From IMG/VR virus record IMGVR_UViG_3300042465_000439, positions 1-22,446 of that record: a DNA stretch of 22,446 nucleotides. The stretch is one strand, 5' to 3'. The notes beneath the pieces were generated by a model. It was not told the DNA's origin. It made no database searches and saw only the letters and a program-made list of their open reading frames with translations. A program made the translations under genes and the position numbers. This document shows positions 12,836-20,511 of the stretch, piece after piece (position 1 is the first letter of the stretch; each line of letters begins with the position of its first letter). The DNA is from a virus.

Positions 12836-13662
12836 TGGCTATTCCCTCCCGAGTTTTGGGTAGCGGCATCAGCCAGTTATCCACAGTCTCTATTTGCGGC
12901 GATGGCACAACGGCAGTAACGGCTGCCGGTACGTCTGCGGGCGATGCCACGCAAATCGCATACGTTTATACCAACGTCACAACGGCTGCATCTGGTACGG
13001 GCGTAAAACTGCCCAAGGCCGAGATGGGCGAAACGGTGATTATTAGGAACGGTGGCGCAAATTCGATAAAGGTTTACCCGTACAGCGCAACCGACACGAT
13101 TAACGAAGCCGGGTTTGGAACCATTAACGCAGACTGCTCTGCAATGTTCTTTGCCGTCAGCAATACGTTGTGGGAGGAACTGCAAGGCTTTGGTCGTTCG
13201 GTGCCAATTCTGCACTTTGGTGCGTTTTCGGACACAACTTTGCAAACTGCGGCTGCGGTCAATACCGCCTACGCAATGACGTTTAACACGACCGATAGCA
13301 GCAATGGCGTGTCTATCGGTTCGCCGTCCTCTCGGCTTGTTGTGGATTTCCAAGGCGTTTACAACGTGCAGTTTTCGGCACAGTTAGACAAGACCTCGGG
13401 CGGCGCAGGCAATATTTACATCTGGTTGCGTAAAAACGGCACCAATGTCGCCAACACAGCCACTACCATCGCCATCCAAGGCACGGCGGCGCGTACCGTT
13501 GCCGCTTGGAACTTTATTATTCAGCTTGAACCCACCCATTACGTCGAGTTGATGTGGGCTACGGACGACACAAGCGTTAGAATTCTTGCAGCCAGCGCTA
13601 CAAGCGTGTGGCCTGCGATCCCCTCGGTTATTTGTACTTTGACCCAAGTCAATAACCTATAA
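12835..13662 (+). CDS. Two-domain beta-sandwich virion protein (possibly C1q/TNF-like C-terminus)
   Basis: 275 residues, starting at TAATG (one base shared with the stop before). Residues about 1-115 form a small beta domain (GDGTTAVTAAGTSAGDATQI, then VKLPKAEMGETVIIRNGGAN and SIKVYPYSATDTIN). Similar segments occur in phage head and tail structural proteins. Residues about 122-275 look like a jelly-roll (HFGAFSDTTLQTAAAVNTAY, VDFQGVYNVQFSAQLDKTSG, NIYIWLRKNGTNV, HYVELMWATDDTSVRI). The order F.....G.Y.v.fs.q, then iyiWLRkNG..v, then ve.mW...d..v.i is what I see in C1q/TNF-like phage structural proteins, so I suggest that fold. No catalytic residues. Probably a head fibre or tail accessory protein. 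Confidence 0.62.
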   Translation: MAIPSRVLGSGISQLSTVSICGDGTTAVTAAGTSAGDATQIAYVYTNVTTAASGTGVKLPKAEMGETVIIRNGGANSIKVYPYSATDTINEAGFGTINADCSAMFFAVSNTLWEELQGFGRSVPILHFGAFSDTTLQTAAAVNTAYAMTFNTTDSSNGVSIGSPSSRLVVDFQGVYNVQFSAQLDKTSGGAGNIYIWLRKNGTNVANTATTIAIQGTAARTVAAWNFIIQLEPTHYVELMWATDDTSVRILAASATSVWPAIPSVICTLTQVNNL

Positions 13663-13688
13663 CCCCAATCCCCACAGGAGCAAGGAAA

Positions 13689-14237
13689 ATGCCACTAGAT
13701 AGCGATGTTTCAAATGCTGACGCCCAGTTGCACGTTGAGTTCTACACCAAGGACGGCGGTGCCAACGAAGGCAAGACTTATGTTCGGATCATGGCCCCCG
13801 GCGATAAGACGAACATTATTGACCAGCCTGCCCGAGACGATCATAAGGAGCGATTTCCGCGTCAATGGCTGTATTACCAAATGCAGCAAAATGAAGGCGC
13901 AGCGTCGCAGATTGGAACGCCTATCTCAGAGTGGCACAAGGCTGCTCCAGAGGAAATTAACCGTGACCAGATTGCGGAACTTGCCATCCTCAAGTTCATC
14001 ACAGTTGAACAACTGGCCTTGGCATCTGACGCGCAACTCCAGCGTATCGGCATGGGTGGCGTGGGTTTGCGCGAACGCGCCCGCCAGTACCTTAACCGTA
14101 AAAACCGCATGGACAGCAATGCGGAACTTGAAGATACCAAAAAGCAGTTAGCGGAACTGCAAGCGCAGATGGCAGAGCTTATTAGCTCGCAGCCGCGCCG
14201 TGGCAGACCGCCGAAGGAAACAGTCGCAGAGGGATAA
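13689..14237 (+). CDS. Phage protein with helix-hairpin-helix-like middle and AT-hook-like tail
   Basis: 182 residues, behind AGGAG (13676-13680) in a 26-base gap. Residues about 10-60 form a beta-rich part (HVEFYTKDGGANEG, TYVRIMAPGDKTNI, then DDHKERFPRQWLYYQM). Residues about 70-80 carry IGTPISEWHKAAP. Residues about 92-132 (IAELAILKFITVEQLALASD, then RIGMGGVGLRERARQYL) have the shape of a helix-hairpin-helix with a G.GG.G-like loop. A coiled coil follows (DTKKQLAELQAQMAELI), and the protein ends QPRRGRPPKETVAEG, in which RRGRPPK is like an AT-hook. The combination of this N-terminal part with the GTP...W and TVEQLA segments is familiar to me from unassigned phage proteins just before adaptors. 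A DNA- or connector-contacting virion role is possible. Confidence 0.68.
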   Translation: MPLDSDVSNADAQLHVEFYTKDGGANEGKTYVRIMAPGDKTNIIDQPARDDHKERFPRQWLYYQMQQNEGAASQIGTPISEWHKAAPEEINRDQIAELAILKFITVEQLALASDAQLQRIGMGGVGLRERARQYLNRKNRMDSNAELEDTKKQLAELQAQMAELISSQPRRGRPPKETVAEG

Positions 14238-14240
14238 CGT

Positions 14241-15158
14241 ATGTCTACGACCACGATGCTTCAACTCGTCCAGCAAGTCACGAACGAACTGGGCGTTGCT
14301 ACACCGGCCACGGTAGCGGGCAACAGCAACCAAGATGTCATTCAAATCTTGGCGCTAATGAACGCTTCTGGCTACGAGTTGATGCGTCGTGCTGATTGGC
14401 GCGAGCTTACCAAGCAGCATACGTTTTACACGGAAGCCATATCGACAACCGGCACTTGGACGGACAGCGCGTATACGATTACGGGCATCCCTTCTACTGC
14501 CGGTCTGTCTACCGCCTACCAAGTACAGGGCGATGGCATCCCCAACGCGACGTACATTACGAGCGTGGACAGCGCCACTCAGGTCACGCTGAACTACGAA
14601 CCGACCTCTAACCAGATCAACTCTCAGCTTATCTTCCAGAAGGTCAAATACAACCTTCCGGCTGACTACTACAGCACGGTAAACCGCACCCATTGGGACA
14701 AGAGCAAGCGTTGGGAAATGCTTGGCCCTGAGTCAGCGCAGCAATGGGAGTGGCTGTTGTCGGGCTACATCAGCACCGGCCCGCGTATCCGCTGGCGCTT
14801 GCTTGGTCAGTTCTTCCAGATTTGGCCGGGTATGAACGCGGGCGAGTTGCTCGGCTTTGAGTACCGCAGCAACGGGTGGGCTAATGCCGCTGACGGCACC
14901 CCCAAGACCAGCTTTACCGCCGACTCGGACACCTGCATCTACCCAGATCGGGTGATGGTGCTGTCCACCAAGCTCAAGTATTTTGAGGCCAAGGGCTTTG
15001 ACACTACGGCCATCTACCGCGATTACCTGCAAGAGCTTGAAACGGCCATTGCACAGGACACGGCCTCGGCCAATCTGTCGTTTGCCCCGCGACCGGGTAC
15101 GGTGCTGATCGGCTACGACAACATCCCAGACAGCGGTTACGGCACGGACGGGAACTAA
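14241..15158 (+). CDS. Head-to-tail adaptor (tail tubular protein A-like)
   Basis: 305 residues. The N-terminus (MSTTTMLQLVQQVTNELG, then NQDVIQILALMNASGYELMRRADWRELTKQHTF) is a helical pair followed by W..L.....F, as in phage adaptor/completion proteins. Residues about 55-130 hold a beta insertion (GTWTDSAYTITGIPSTAGLS, VQGDGIPNATYITSVD) found in adaptor-related proteins of environmental podoviruses. The core has YNLPADYYSTVNRTHWDK, WLLSG, then IRWRLLGQFFQIWPGMNAGELLGFEYRSNGW, the strong signature I associate with this family. The C-terminus (DYLQELETAIAQDTAS) is helical. The gene is directly followed by the nozzle-type gene at 2-base spacing, as usual. It sits on the portal ring in the mature phage. 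Confidence 0.8.
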   Translation: MSTTTMLQLVQQVTNELGVATPATVAGNSNQDVIQILALMNASGYELMRRADWRELTKQHTFYTEAISTTGTWTDSAYTITGIPSTAGLSTAYQVQGDGIPNATYITSVDSATQVTLNYEPTSNQINSQLIFQKVKYNLPADYYSTVNRTHWDKSKRWEMLGPESAQQWEWLLSGYISTGPRIRWRLLGQFFQIWPGMNAGELLGFEYRSNGWANAADGTPKTSFTADSDTCIYPDRVMVLSTKLKYFEAKGFDTTAIYRDYLQELETAIAQDTASANLSFAPRPGTVLIGYDNIPDSGYGTDGN

Positions 15159-15159
15159 T

Positions 15160-16728
15160 ATGGCGGGATTGCGTCAACGTCGCTTCGTACAACGTGCGGT
15201 GGCGAACGTCGCTTCGCTGCCCGCGCCTATTGGTGGCTGGAACGCCCGTGACTCACTCGCCAACATGGCTCCTACGGATGCCGTCACGCTGGATAACCTG
15301 TTCCCCGGCGTTTCTAACGTCAATCTGCGTGGTGGATACGTTAAACACGCCACCGGCTTGCCGGGGCAGGTAGAGAGCCTCTTTAGCTACGCTGGAGCGG
15401 CCACCAACAAGCTGTTTGCCGCGTCAGGAACGGGGTTTTACGACGTAACCTCCGCAGGCGCGGTGGGCGCAGCGGTCGTTAGCGGCCTGACTAACGCTCG
15501 GTGGGAGTACATCAACGTAACCACCCCCGGCGGTAATTACATGATGTGCGTTAACGGGGTCGATAAGCCCCGTTTGTACAACGGTTCCACATGGGTTGCG
15601 CTAGATGGAGCGTCAACGCCTGCCATTACGGGCGTCACGACCACCACGCTTGCCAATATCACGTTGTTCAAAAACCGCATTTGGTTTACCCAGAAAGACA
15701 CCCTTAAGGCGTGGTACTTGCCGACCCTTTCGGTGGGCGGTGCAGCGCAGGAACTTGACCTGTCTGCCGTTGCCAAGCTCGGCGGTACGTTGGTAGCGGT
15801 CGGAACGTGGACGATTGACGCCGGTTACGGTGTGGATGACAACCTCGTGTTTGTCACCGACAAGGGCGAAATCATCGTTTATCGTGGCACCGACCCCTCT
15901 AGCGCCTCCACATGGGCGCTGATCGGCGTTTGGATGGTGGGTGCGCCTATCTCCAAGCGTTGCATGATGAAGTACGGCGGCGACTTGCTGTTGTTGACGC
16001 TTGACGGGCTGTTCCCGCTTGCCTCAGCGCTGCAATCGTCCCGCCTTGATCCCAACGTGGCGTTGTCAGACAAGATTCAAGGCGCGTTTGCCGCTGCTGC
16101 CCAGAATTACAAGAACAACTTCGGCTGGGGCATGATTTACAACGCAAACAACAATGCGTTGATCGTGAACGTGCCGGTTGCCACGGGTTCGCAAGAGCAA
16201 TTTGTAATGAACAACATTACGAAGGCTTGGTGCCGGTTTACGGGCTGGAACGCCAACTGCTTTAACCTGCTAGGTGATGATCCGTACTTTGGCGGCAACC
16301 AATTTGTCGGCAAGTGCTGGACGATTGGCAGCACCGGTTACGTTGATGACACCAACAACATCGACGGTCGGGCTTTGCAGGCGTTTAACTACTTCGATTC
16401 GCGGGGTGTAAAGAAATACTTTACCCGCGCACGGCCTAGCTTGTTCAGCAATGGACAGCCCGCCATCAATATCGACATTAACGTGGACTTTGACCTTGCC
16501 CCGTCTACGGCGGCGTTGGCGTACTCGCCATCGACGTATGGCACATGGGATGTGTCTACATGGAACAACGGTATCTGGGGTCAGGACACGATTATTAGCA
16601 ACAACTGGCAGGGTGTGACCGGCATCGGTTACTGCGCCGGTATCCAGCTCAACAGCACTAGCAAGAACTTGCAGTTGCAATGGGCATCCACAGACATTGT
16701 GTATCAAATCGGATGGGCTGGCATATAG
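15160..16728 (+). CDS. Tail nozzle / stabilisation protein (tail tubular protein B-like)
   Basis: 522 residues. After a basic N-terminus (MAGLRQRRFVQRAVANVAS) comes LPAPIGGWNARDSLANMAPTDAVTLDNLFPG, the characteristic opening of phage proteins that cap the adaptor (roles equivalent to T7 gp12 or P22 gp10). Then come repeated blades suggestive of a beta-propeller: NKLFAASGTGFYDVTSAGAV, YMMCVNGVDKPRLYNGSTW, TLFKNRIWFTQKDTLKAWYL, NLVFVTDKGEIIVYRGTDPS and DLLLLTLDGLFPLASAL. The middle also has WGMIYNANNNALIVNVP, and the C-terminal beta-sandwich-like part includes ARPSLFSNGQPAINIDINVDFD. It completes the short tail and keeps DNA in. The C-terminus overlaps the next coding region by 16 bases if the start at 16713 is right. 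Confidence 0.82.
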   Translation: MAGLRQRRFVQRAVANVASLPAPIGGWNARDSLANMAPTDAVTLDNLFPGVSNVNLRGGYVKHATGLPGQVESLFSYAGAATNKLFAASGTGFYDVTSAGAVGAAVVSGLTNARWEYINVTTPGGNYMMCVNGVDKPRLYNGSTWVALDGASTPAITGVTTTTLANITLFKNRIWFTQKDTLKAWYLPTLSVGGAAQELDLSAVAKLGGTLVAVGTWTIDAGYGVDDNLVFVTDKGEIIVYRGTDPSSASTWALIGVWMVGAPISKRCMMKYGGDLLLLTLDGLFPLASALQSSRLDPNVALSDKIQGAFAAAAQNYKNNFGWGMIYNANNNALIVNVPVATGSQEQFVMNNITKAWCRFTGWNANCFNLLGDDPYFGGNQFVGKCWTIGSTGYVDDTNNIDGRALQAFNYFDSRGVKKYFTRARPSLFSNGQPAINIDINVDFDLAPSTAALAYSPSTYGTWDVSTWNNGIWGQDTIISNNWQGVTGIGYCAGIQLNSTSKNLQLQWASTDIVYQIGWAGI

Positions 16729-17156
16729 AAAGCGGCATGGATGTGGGCGAATGGGTCTGCTCCCAAACCGGGGGCGGCTACCACGACGCTCGCTCCAACG
16801 CCCTTGGGCTACGCCGAGACGACGAATTAGTGGCCGGTGTGGTGTACGAGAACTGGAATGGTCGTTCCGTCGTATGCCACATAGCGGTGCAGGGGAAAAT
16901 GACCCCTGCCTACCTCGCGGCCATATTCGACTACCCCTTCAACGTCTGTGGGGTTGACAAAATTATCGCTCCCGTGTCAAGCGGGAATAGCAAAGCATTG
17001 CGATTAGTGGGTAAAATGGGGTTCACCGAGGAAGCGCGTATCCATAACGCCGACACCGCCGGGGACATCGTGTTTTTAACTATGGCACGGGAGTCGTGTC
17101 GGTTTTTAGGAAGGCGTTATGGGCAAAAAGTCACCGAAACCACCTCCGGCACCTGA
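16713..17156 (+). CDS. GNAT-family acetyltransferase-like protein
   Basis: 147 residues from the ATG at 16713. Other in-frame ATGs are at 16680 and 16737. I prefer 16713 because the protein then opens MGWHIESGMDVGEWV, which looks like the first strand and helix, whereas the start at 16680 only adds residues read through the previous gene. Features are the strand ELVAGVVYENWNGRSVVCHIAV and NSKALRLVGKMGFTEEARIH, the typical end of a GNAT domain in which an acetyl-CoA-contacting N..A..l..k.GF motif precedes a final strand. The classic Q/RxxGxG/A pyrophosphate loop is not obvious (LAAIFDYPFNV instead). The substrate is unknown. It overlaps the next gene by 38 bases. GNAT genes embedded at this point of podovirus operons are common in my recollection. 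Confidence 0.68.
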   Translation: MGWHIESGMDVGEWVCSQTGGGYHDARSNALGLRRDDELVAGVVYENWNGRSVVCHIAVQGKMTPAYLAAIFDYPFNVCGVDKIIAPVSSGNSKALRLVGKMGFTEEARIHNADTAGDIVFLTMARESCRFLGRRYGQKVTETTSGT

Positions 17157-19038
17157 TTACGCTGCTGCCGCACAGGCGCAGGGTCAGGCTAACTTGGATG
17201 CGGCTCGTCTAACCGCTCGCATCTCTAACCCAAACATTGATACGCCCTACGGCGGGCAGCGCGTGAGCTTTGGCCGCAAAGTCACGGATGAAGCTGCATA
17301 CAACAAAGCAATGGAGGCTTATAACCAAGCCGTTGCCGCCCAGAAATCGTACAACGACCGTCGCGCACAGACCCCGAGCGTCGGCCCCGGCCAATTCCCG
17401 ACTACCGGCCCATTGCCGTCACAGCCTGCCGCAGAGCCGACCGTTGGCGGTGCGGTTGATGGATCAACTGGTTTAAAAGGTATTGGAGGATTTGAGCCGC
17501 AATATGGCGCCGTTTTGAAAGTAGACCCGCTTGCTCAAGGAGGCGGATCGGATGTATTTGAATACGACCCAATGACGGGCCAGCAGATTGCGCGACCGAC
17601 CAATCAAACAAAAGTGACAATGCCGGGGATTGGCGGTGCTGGCGGGATGCTTGATATGCGCCGCGGCTTTAACGAGCCGGCCCCCGACTACAGCCAATTT
17701 GCCACGACGGGCTACAGCCCTTATCTGAACGAAAAGGGCGAATTGGTTGCACCGACCCGCGAGCAGTTCACCTCAATGACGGATTTGGATACGCCGTTCA
17801 TTGAGCAATTCCTGTCGCCCGAGCAGCAGAAGATTTTAGAGGCCCAGCAGCGCGTTGAGCTTGGCCTTTCCGGCCTTGGCGAAACCGCCCTCGGAACCGC
17901 GCAAGACATCATTGGCAAACGCTTTAACCCCAACCTCCGCGACCTGCAAACGGAGCTTGGTGGTTACGGCAATGTGCAGGGTGCGCCTGACCTCATGGGC
18001 ATGGGGCGAGCCGGAGCCGACACGCAAGCCTACGAGTTTGGCGGTGCGCCTGACTTGTTTGGTTACGGAACGGCTGGCGGCGGCCCTGCCGGTGGTCTTT
18101 ACGGCATGGCAAGCGGTCGTGTTCCGATGGAGCGGTTGCAACGTGGCATTGATACCTCGCAACTGGCCGCCATGCCTGTATCCGCTGGCACCACGGGCCA
18201 GCAGGCAATTCTTTCGCGGGTCATGCCGCAGATTCAACAGCAGCGTCAAATGCTGGAGACGCAGTTAGCAAATCAGGGCATCCCGCGTGGTTCGGAGGCG
18301 TACAACCGCGCCATTACCGAACAACAACAGCAAGAGAACGACGCCGTACAGCAAGCCGCCCTCCAAGGGTTGCAGCTGGATATGTCGGCTCGCGCACAAG
18401 GCTTTGGCGAACGACAAGCCGCAGCGCAGTTTGCCAACCAAGCCGCGCTTGGGCAGTTTGGCATGGGCGCACAGGGCTTAGGGTTAAGAAACCAAGCTAT
18501 TGCACAAAACTTTGGGCAGGGTCAAGCCGCCCAGCAGATGCAAAATCAGGCTATTGCCCAAAACCAAGATGCCGCCCTCCGCGCTTATCAAGCGTTGCTG
18601 GCGGGTCAAGGTCAATCGTTTGGTCAGCAGATGGATGTGCAAGCCGCTCGCAACGCAGCCTTGGCGCAGAACCAAGCCATTGCCGCCCAACAGCAGCAGA
18701 TGGCAAACGCCGCGCAGTTGCAGCAGTACAACCAAGCCCTGCAAAACGCTCAGTTTGGCAATACGGCCCTGCAACAGTCGTTGCAGCAACAACTTGCGCT
18801 GCGTAACCAGCCGATCAACGAGATCGCTGCGCTTATGTCAGGCGTCCAAGTCAATATGCCGCAGTTCCAAGGCTACCAAGGTGCCAACGTGGCAGCGGCT
18901 CCGGTGTTTGCCGGTACGCAAGCCGCAGGCGACTTCGCCCAGCGCAACTACAGCAACCAAGTCGGCGCATATAACGCACAACTTGGCTTGTTGAGCGGAT
19001 TGGCTGGCGCGGCTGGCGGCTATTTCGGAGGTCGGTAA
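17119..19038 (+). CDS. Large Gln-rich internal / ejection-type virion protein
   Basis: 639 residues, starting within the GNAT gene behind AGGAAGG (17108-17114). The N-terminus MGKKSPKPPPAPDYAAAA, then AQGQANLDAARLTARISNPN and IDTPYGGQRVSF, is one I recall from phage proteins placed after nozzle genes. Residues about 85-210 are Pro/Gly-rich and poorly ordered, and residues about 225-280 hold helical TPFIEQFLSPEQQKILEAQQ. From about 350 to 570 the chain is overwhelmingly Gln/Ala/Asn (AQNFGQGQAAQQMQNQAIAQN, LALRNQPINEIAALMSGVQV), likely a long helix bundle. It ends in a Gly-rich, hydrophobic segment (GLLSGLAGAAGGYFGGR) that could touch a membrane. Probably part of an internal core or trans-envelope conduit. 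No lytic motif is visible. Confidence 0.65.
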   Translation: MGKKSPKPPPAPDYAAAAQAQGQANLDAARLTARISNPNIDTPYGGQRVSFGRKVTDEAAYNKAMEAYNQAVAAQKSYNDRRAQTPSVGPGQFPTTGPLPSQPAAEPTVGGAVDGSTGLKGIGGFEPQYGAVLKVDPLAQGGGSDVFEYDPMTGQQIARPTNQTKVTMPGIGGAGGMLDMRRGFNEPAPDYSQFATTGYSPYLNEKGELVAPTREQFTSMTDLDTPFIEQFLSPEQQKILEAQQRVELGLSGLGETALGTAQDIIGKRFNPNLRDLQTELGGYGNVQGAPDLMGMGRAGADTQAYEFGGAPDLFGYGTAGGGPAGGLYGMASGRVPMERLQRGIDTSQLAAMPVSAGTTGQQAILSRVMPQIQQQRQMLETQLANQGIPRGSEAYNRAITEQQQQENDAVQQAALQGLQLDMSARAQGFGERQAAAQFANQAALGQFGMGAQGLGLRNQAIAQNFGQGQAAQQMQNQAIAQNQDAALRAYQALLAGQGQSFGQQMDVQAARNAALAQNQAIAAQQQQMANAAQLQQYNQALQNAQFGNTALQQSLQQQLALRNQPINEIAALMSGVQVNMPQFQGYQGANVAAAPVFAGTQAAGDFAQRNYSNQVGAYNAQLGLLSGLAGAAGGYFGGR

Positions 19039-19304
19039 TGAACGGTCGATACCAAACCTTTAGCGGCCCTATGTCACGCCAACAGAAGCTCGCTAACGCC
19101 CTTCAGCAGCGTGGCAGCGCCGACAATTTCACACCTCCCCAAGATATGCAGTACACGCCGAACCCGATGACGATGGTTCCGGCGCAACCGCAGTTTGGAC
19201 GCACGTTTCCCAAGACTCCGTTAACCCAACCCAAACCCAAGTCACCCGGCATGACCACCCCGCAAGGCGGTAGTTACAGAGGGGATTTCGAAAATGCCAG
19301 TTAA
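19038..19304 (+). CDS. Small Pro/Gln-rich protein between internal virion genes
   Basis: An 88-residue hydrophilic protein. It starts at TAATG with GGAGGT (19027-19032) just upstream. The first half has helical SRQQKLANALQQRGSADNFT; the second half is rich in Pro, Thr and Gln (PKTPLTQPKPKSPGMTTPQG). It looks disordered with no domain. Its end overlaps the next gene's start by 11 bases. I do not recognise a family. It may be a co-packaged or scaffold-like partner of the flanking ejection proteins. Confidence 0.65.
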   Translation: MNGRYQTFSGPMSRQQKLANALQQRGSADNFTPPQDMQYTPNPMTMVPAQPQFGRTFPKTPLTQPKPKSPGMTTPQGGSYRGDFENAS

Positions 19305-20508
19305 TTACGTTCCCACGTTTCAAATGCCCTCAGAGTACGAGCGCCAAGTAGCCGAAGCTCGCCGTCGTCAAGCGATGGCAGAAGCCCTTGAGGCGCAGGC
19401 GTACCGCCCGCTGTCGGGATCAGACGCGCCGACCCCTGCCGCCGCCCCGCTCGTTTCGGCATTGCAGTCGTTTATGTCAGCCCGCCAACGCAAAAAGGCA
19501 ATGGAAGCTGCGACTAAGGCCGAGGAAATGGAAAGCACCGCAGGCAAGCAGATTGCCGGTCGATTGCGCGGTGGCTATGTGTACGATCCGAAAGCCGCCA
19601 CCCCTGCCGCCATTCCCGAGCAAACCGAATTGGAAGAATTCCAACCTACGTCGCAATACCGCCAAGACGTAGAAGGCGCAATGGGCATGGCGATGACGCC
19701 GGTTGGCACGGCTGCGCTGAAGCGCGCACCGATGCTTGCTGCCGCCCTTGAACGGTCTATGTCGCCTGCGGAAATGGAAGAATTCGGCACAACCGTGGTT
19801 CGCACCAAAGGCGGCAAGGGTGTAATTATTGGCAAGCGCGGTTCTGTGAAAGAGCTTGATGTTGAATTACAGGATGACACCAAGGGCAGCCAATTAGCGC
19901 AGTTGATTGCGGAGCGCGCTAACTTGAAGCCGGGCGATCCGGCCATTGCGTACTACGATGCTGCAATCGCAAAGGAAACGACTCGACCGACCGCTCCTGT
20001 CACAAACATTTACGGCACAAGCGTAGAGCGCGGTGTTGATGAGCAAGGCAACCCGGTGTTTTTCCAGACCACAAGAACGGGTGGAGCGCCCTCAATCGTG
20101 CCGGGGGTTCGCCCAGCGCCTACCCCAATGAATGAAAGCCAAGCAAAAGCCGCTGGCTTTGCGGATCGCTTGGTTGAGGCTTCGCCAATGTTGGATACCA
20201 CGCCTCCCAGCATCGGTACATCCATTTTGTCTGACCTACCGGGCGGTAACTTTGCATTGACTCCAGAACAGCAAAGTTTCTTGCAGGCAGAACGCAATTT
20301 TATCAATGCTGTTCTGCGCCGTGAATCCGGCGCGGTCATCAGCGACGAAGAGTTCTCCAACGCCCGCAAGCAATACATCCCGCAACCGGGCGATAGCGCA
20401 AGAGTGCTTGAGCAAAAACGCCTTAACCGCGAAACGGTGCAACGGTCGTTTATGCGTGACGCAGGCCCGTCGTATCAGCCGGTCATTGACTTGCCGCCTC
20501 GGAGATAA
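19294..20508 (+). CDS. Internal virion / ejection protein with conserved FINAVLRRESGA motif
   Basis: 404 residues behind AGAGGGG (19278-19284). It opens with a helical segment (PSEYERQVAEARRRQAMAEA), then a Pro/Ala-rich part, a helix (SARQRKKAMEAATKAEEMES) and a middle charged region (about 185-240). Residues about 325-380 contain LTPEQQSFLQAERNFINAVL, RRESGAVISDEEFSNARKQY and IPQPGDSARVLEQKRLNRE. The combination (N.F..AvLRRESGA.IS..Ef..a...Y.PqpGDs..v..qK...R) is, in my memory, a strong hallmark of phage internal/DNA-transfer proteins located before a large ejection protein. The charged helical composition fits proteins packed in the head and released first. Enzymatic activity is not indicated. 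Confidence 0.72.
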   Translation: MPVNYVPTFQMPSEYERQVAEARRRQAMAEALEAQAYRPLSGSDAPTPAAAPLVSALQSFMSARQRKKAMEAATKAEEMESTAGKQIAGRLRGGYVYDPKAATPAAIPEQTELEEFQPTSQYRQDVEGAMGMAMTPVGTAALKRAPMLAAALERSMSPAEMEEFGTTVVRTKGGKGVIIGKRGSVKELDVELQDDTKGSQLAQLIAERANLKPGDPAIAYYDAAIAKETTRPTAPVTNIYGTSVERGVDEQGNPVFFQTTRTGGAPSIVPGVRPAPTPMNESQAKAAGFADRLVEASPMLDTTPPSIGTSILSDLPGGNFALTPEQQSFLQAERNFINAVLRRESGAVISDEEFSNARKQYIPQPGDSARVLEQKRLNRETVQRSFMRDAGPSYQPVIDLPPRR

Positions 20509-20511
20509 GCA

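Noticed and set aside
13663-13688. Possible terminator or promoter in the 26-base gap
   Set aside because: The gap (C-rich, then AGGAG and AAGG) has no inverted repeat and no T-run. It reads simply as a ribosome binding leader.
16680-16712. Earliest ATG of the GNAT-like gene
   Set aside because: It would add residues encoded inside the nozzle gene (MGIHRHCVSNR) without domain similarity. The ATG at 16713 or 16737 is more plausible.
16680-17156. Programmed frameshift joining the nozzle gene to the GNAT frame
   Set aside because: No slippery heptamer is seen at the overlap, and both products look like separate complete domains.
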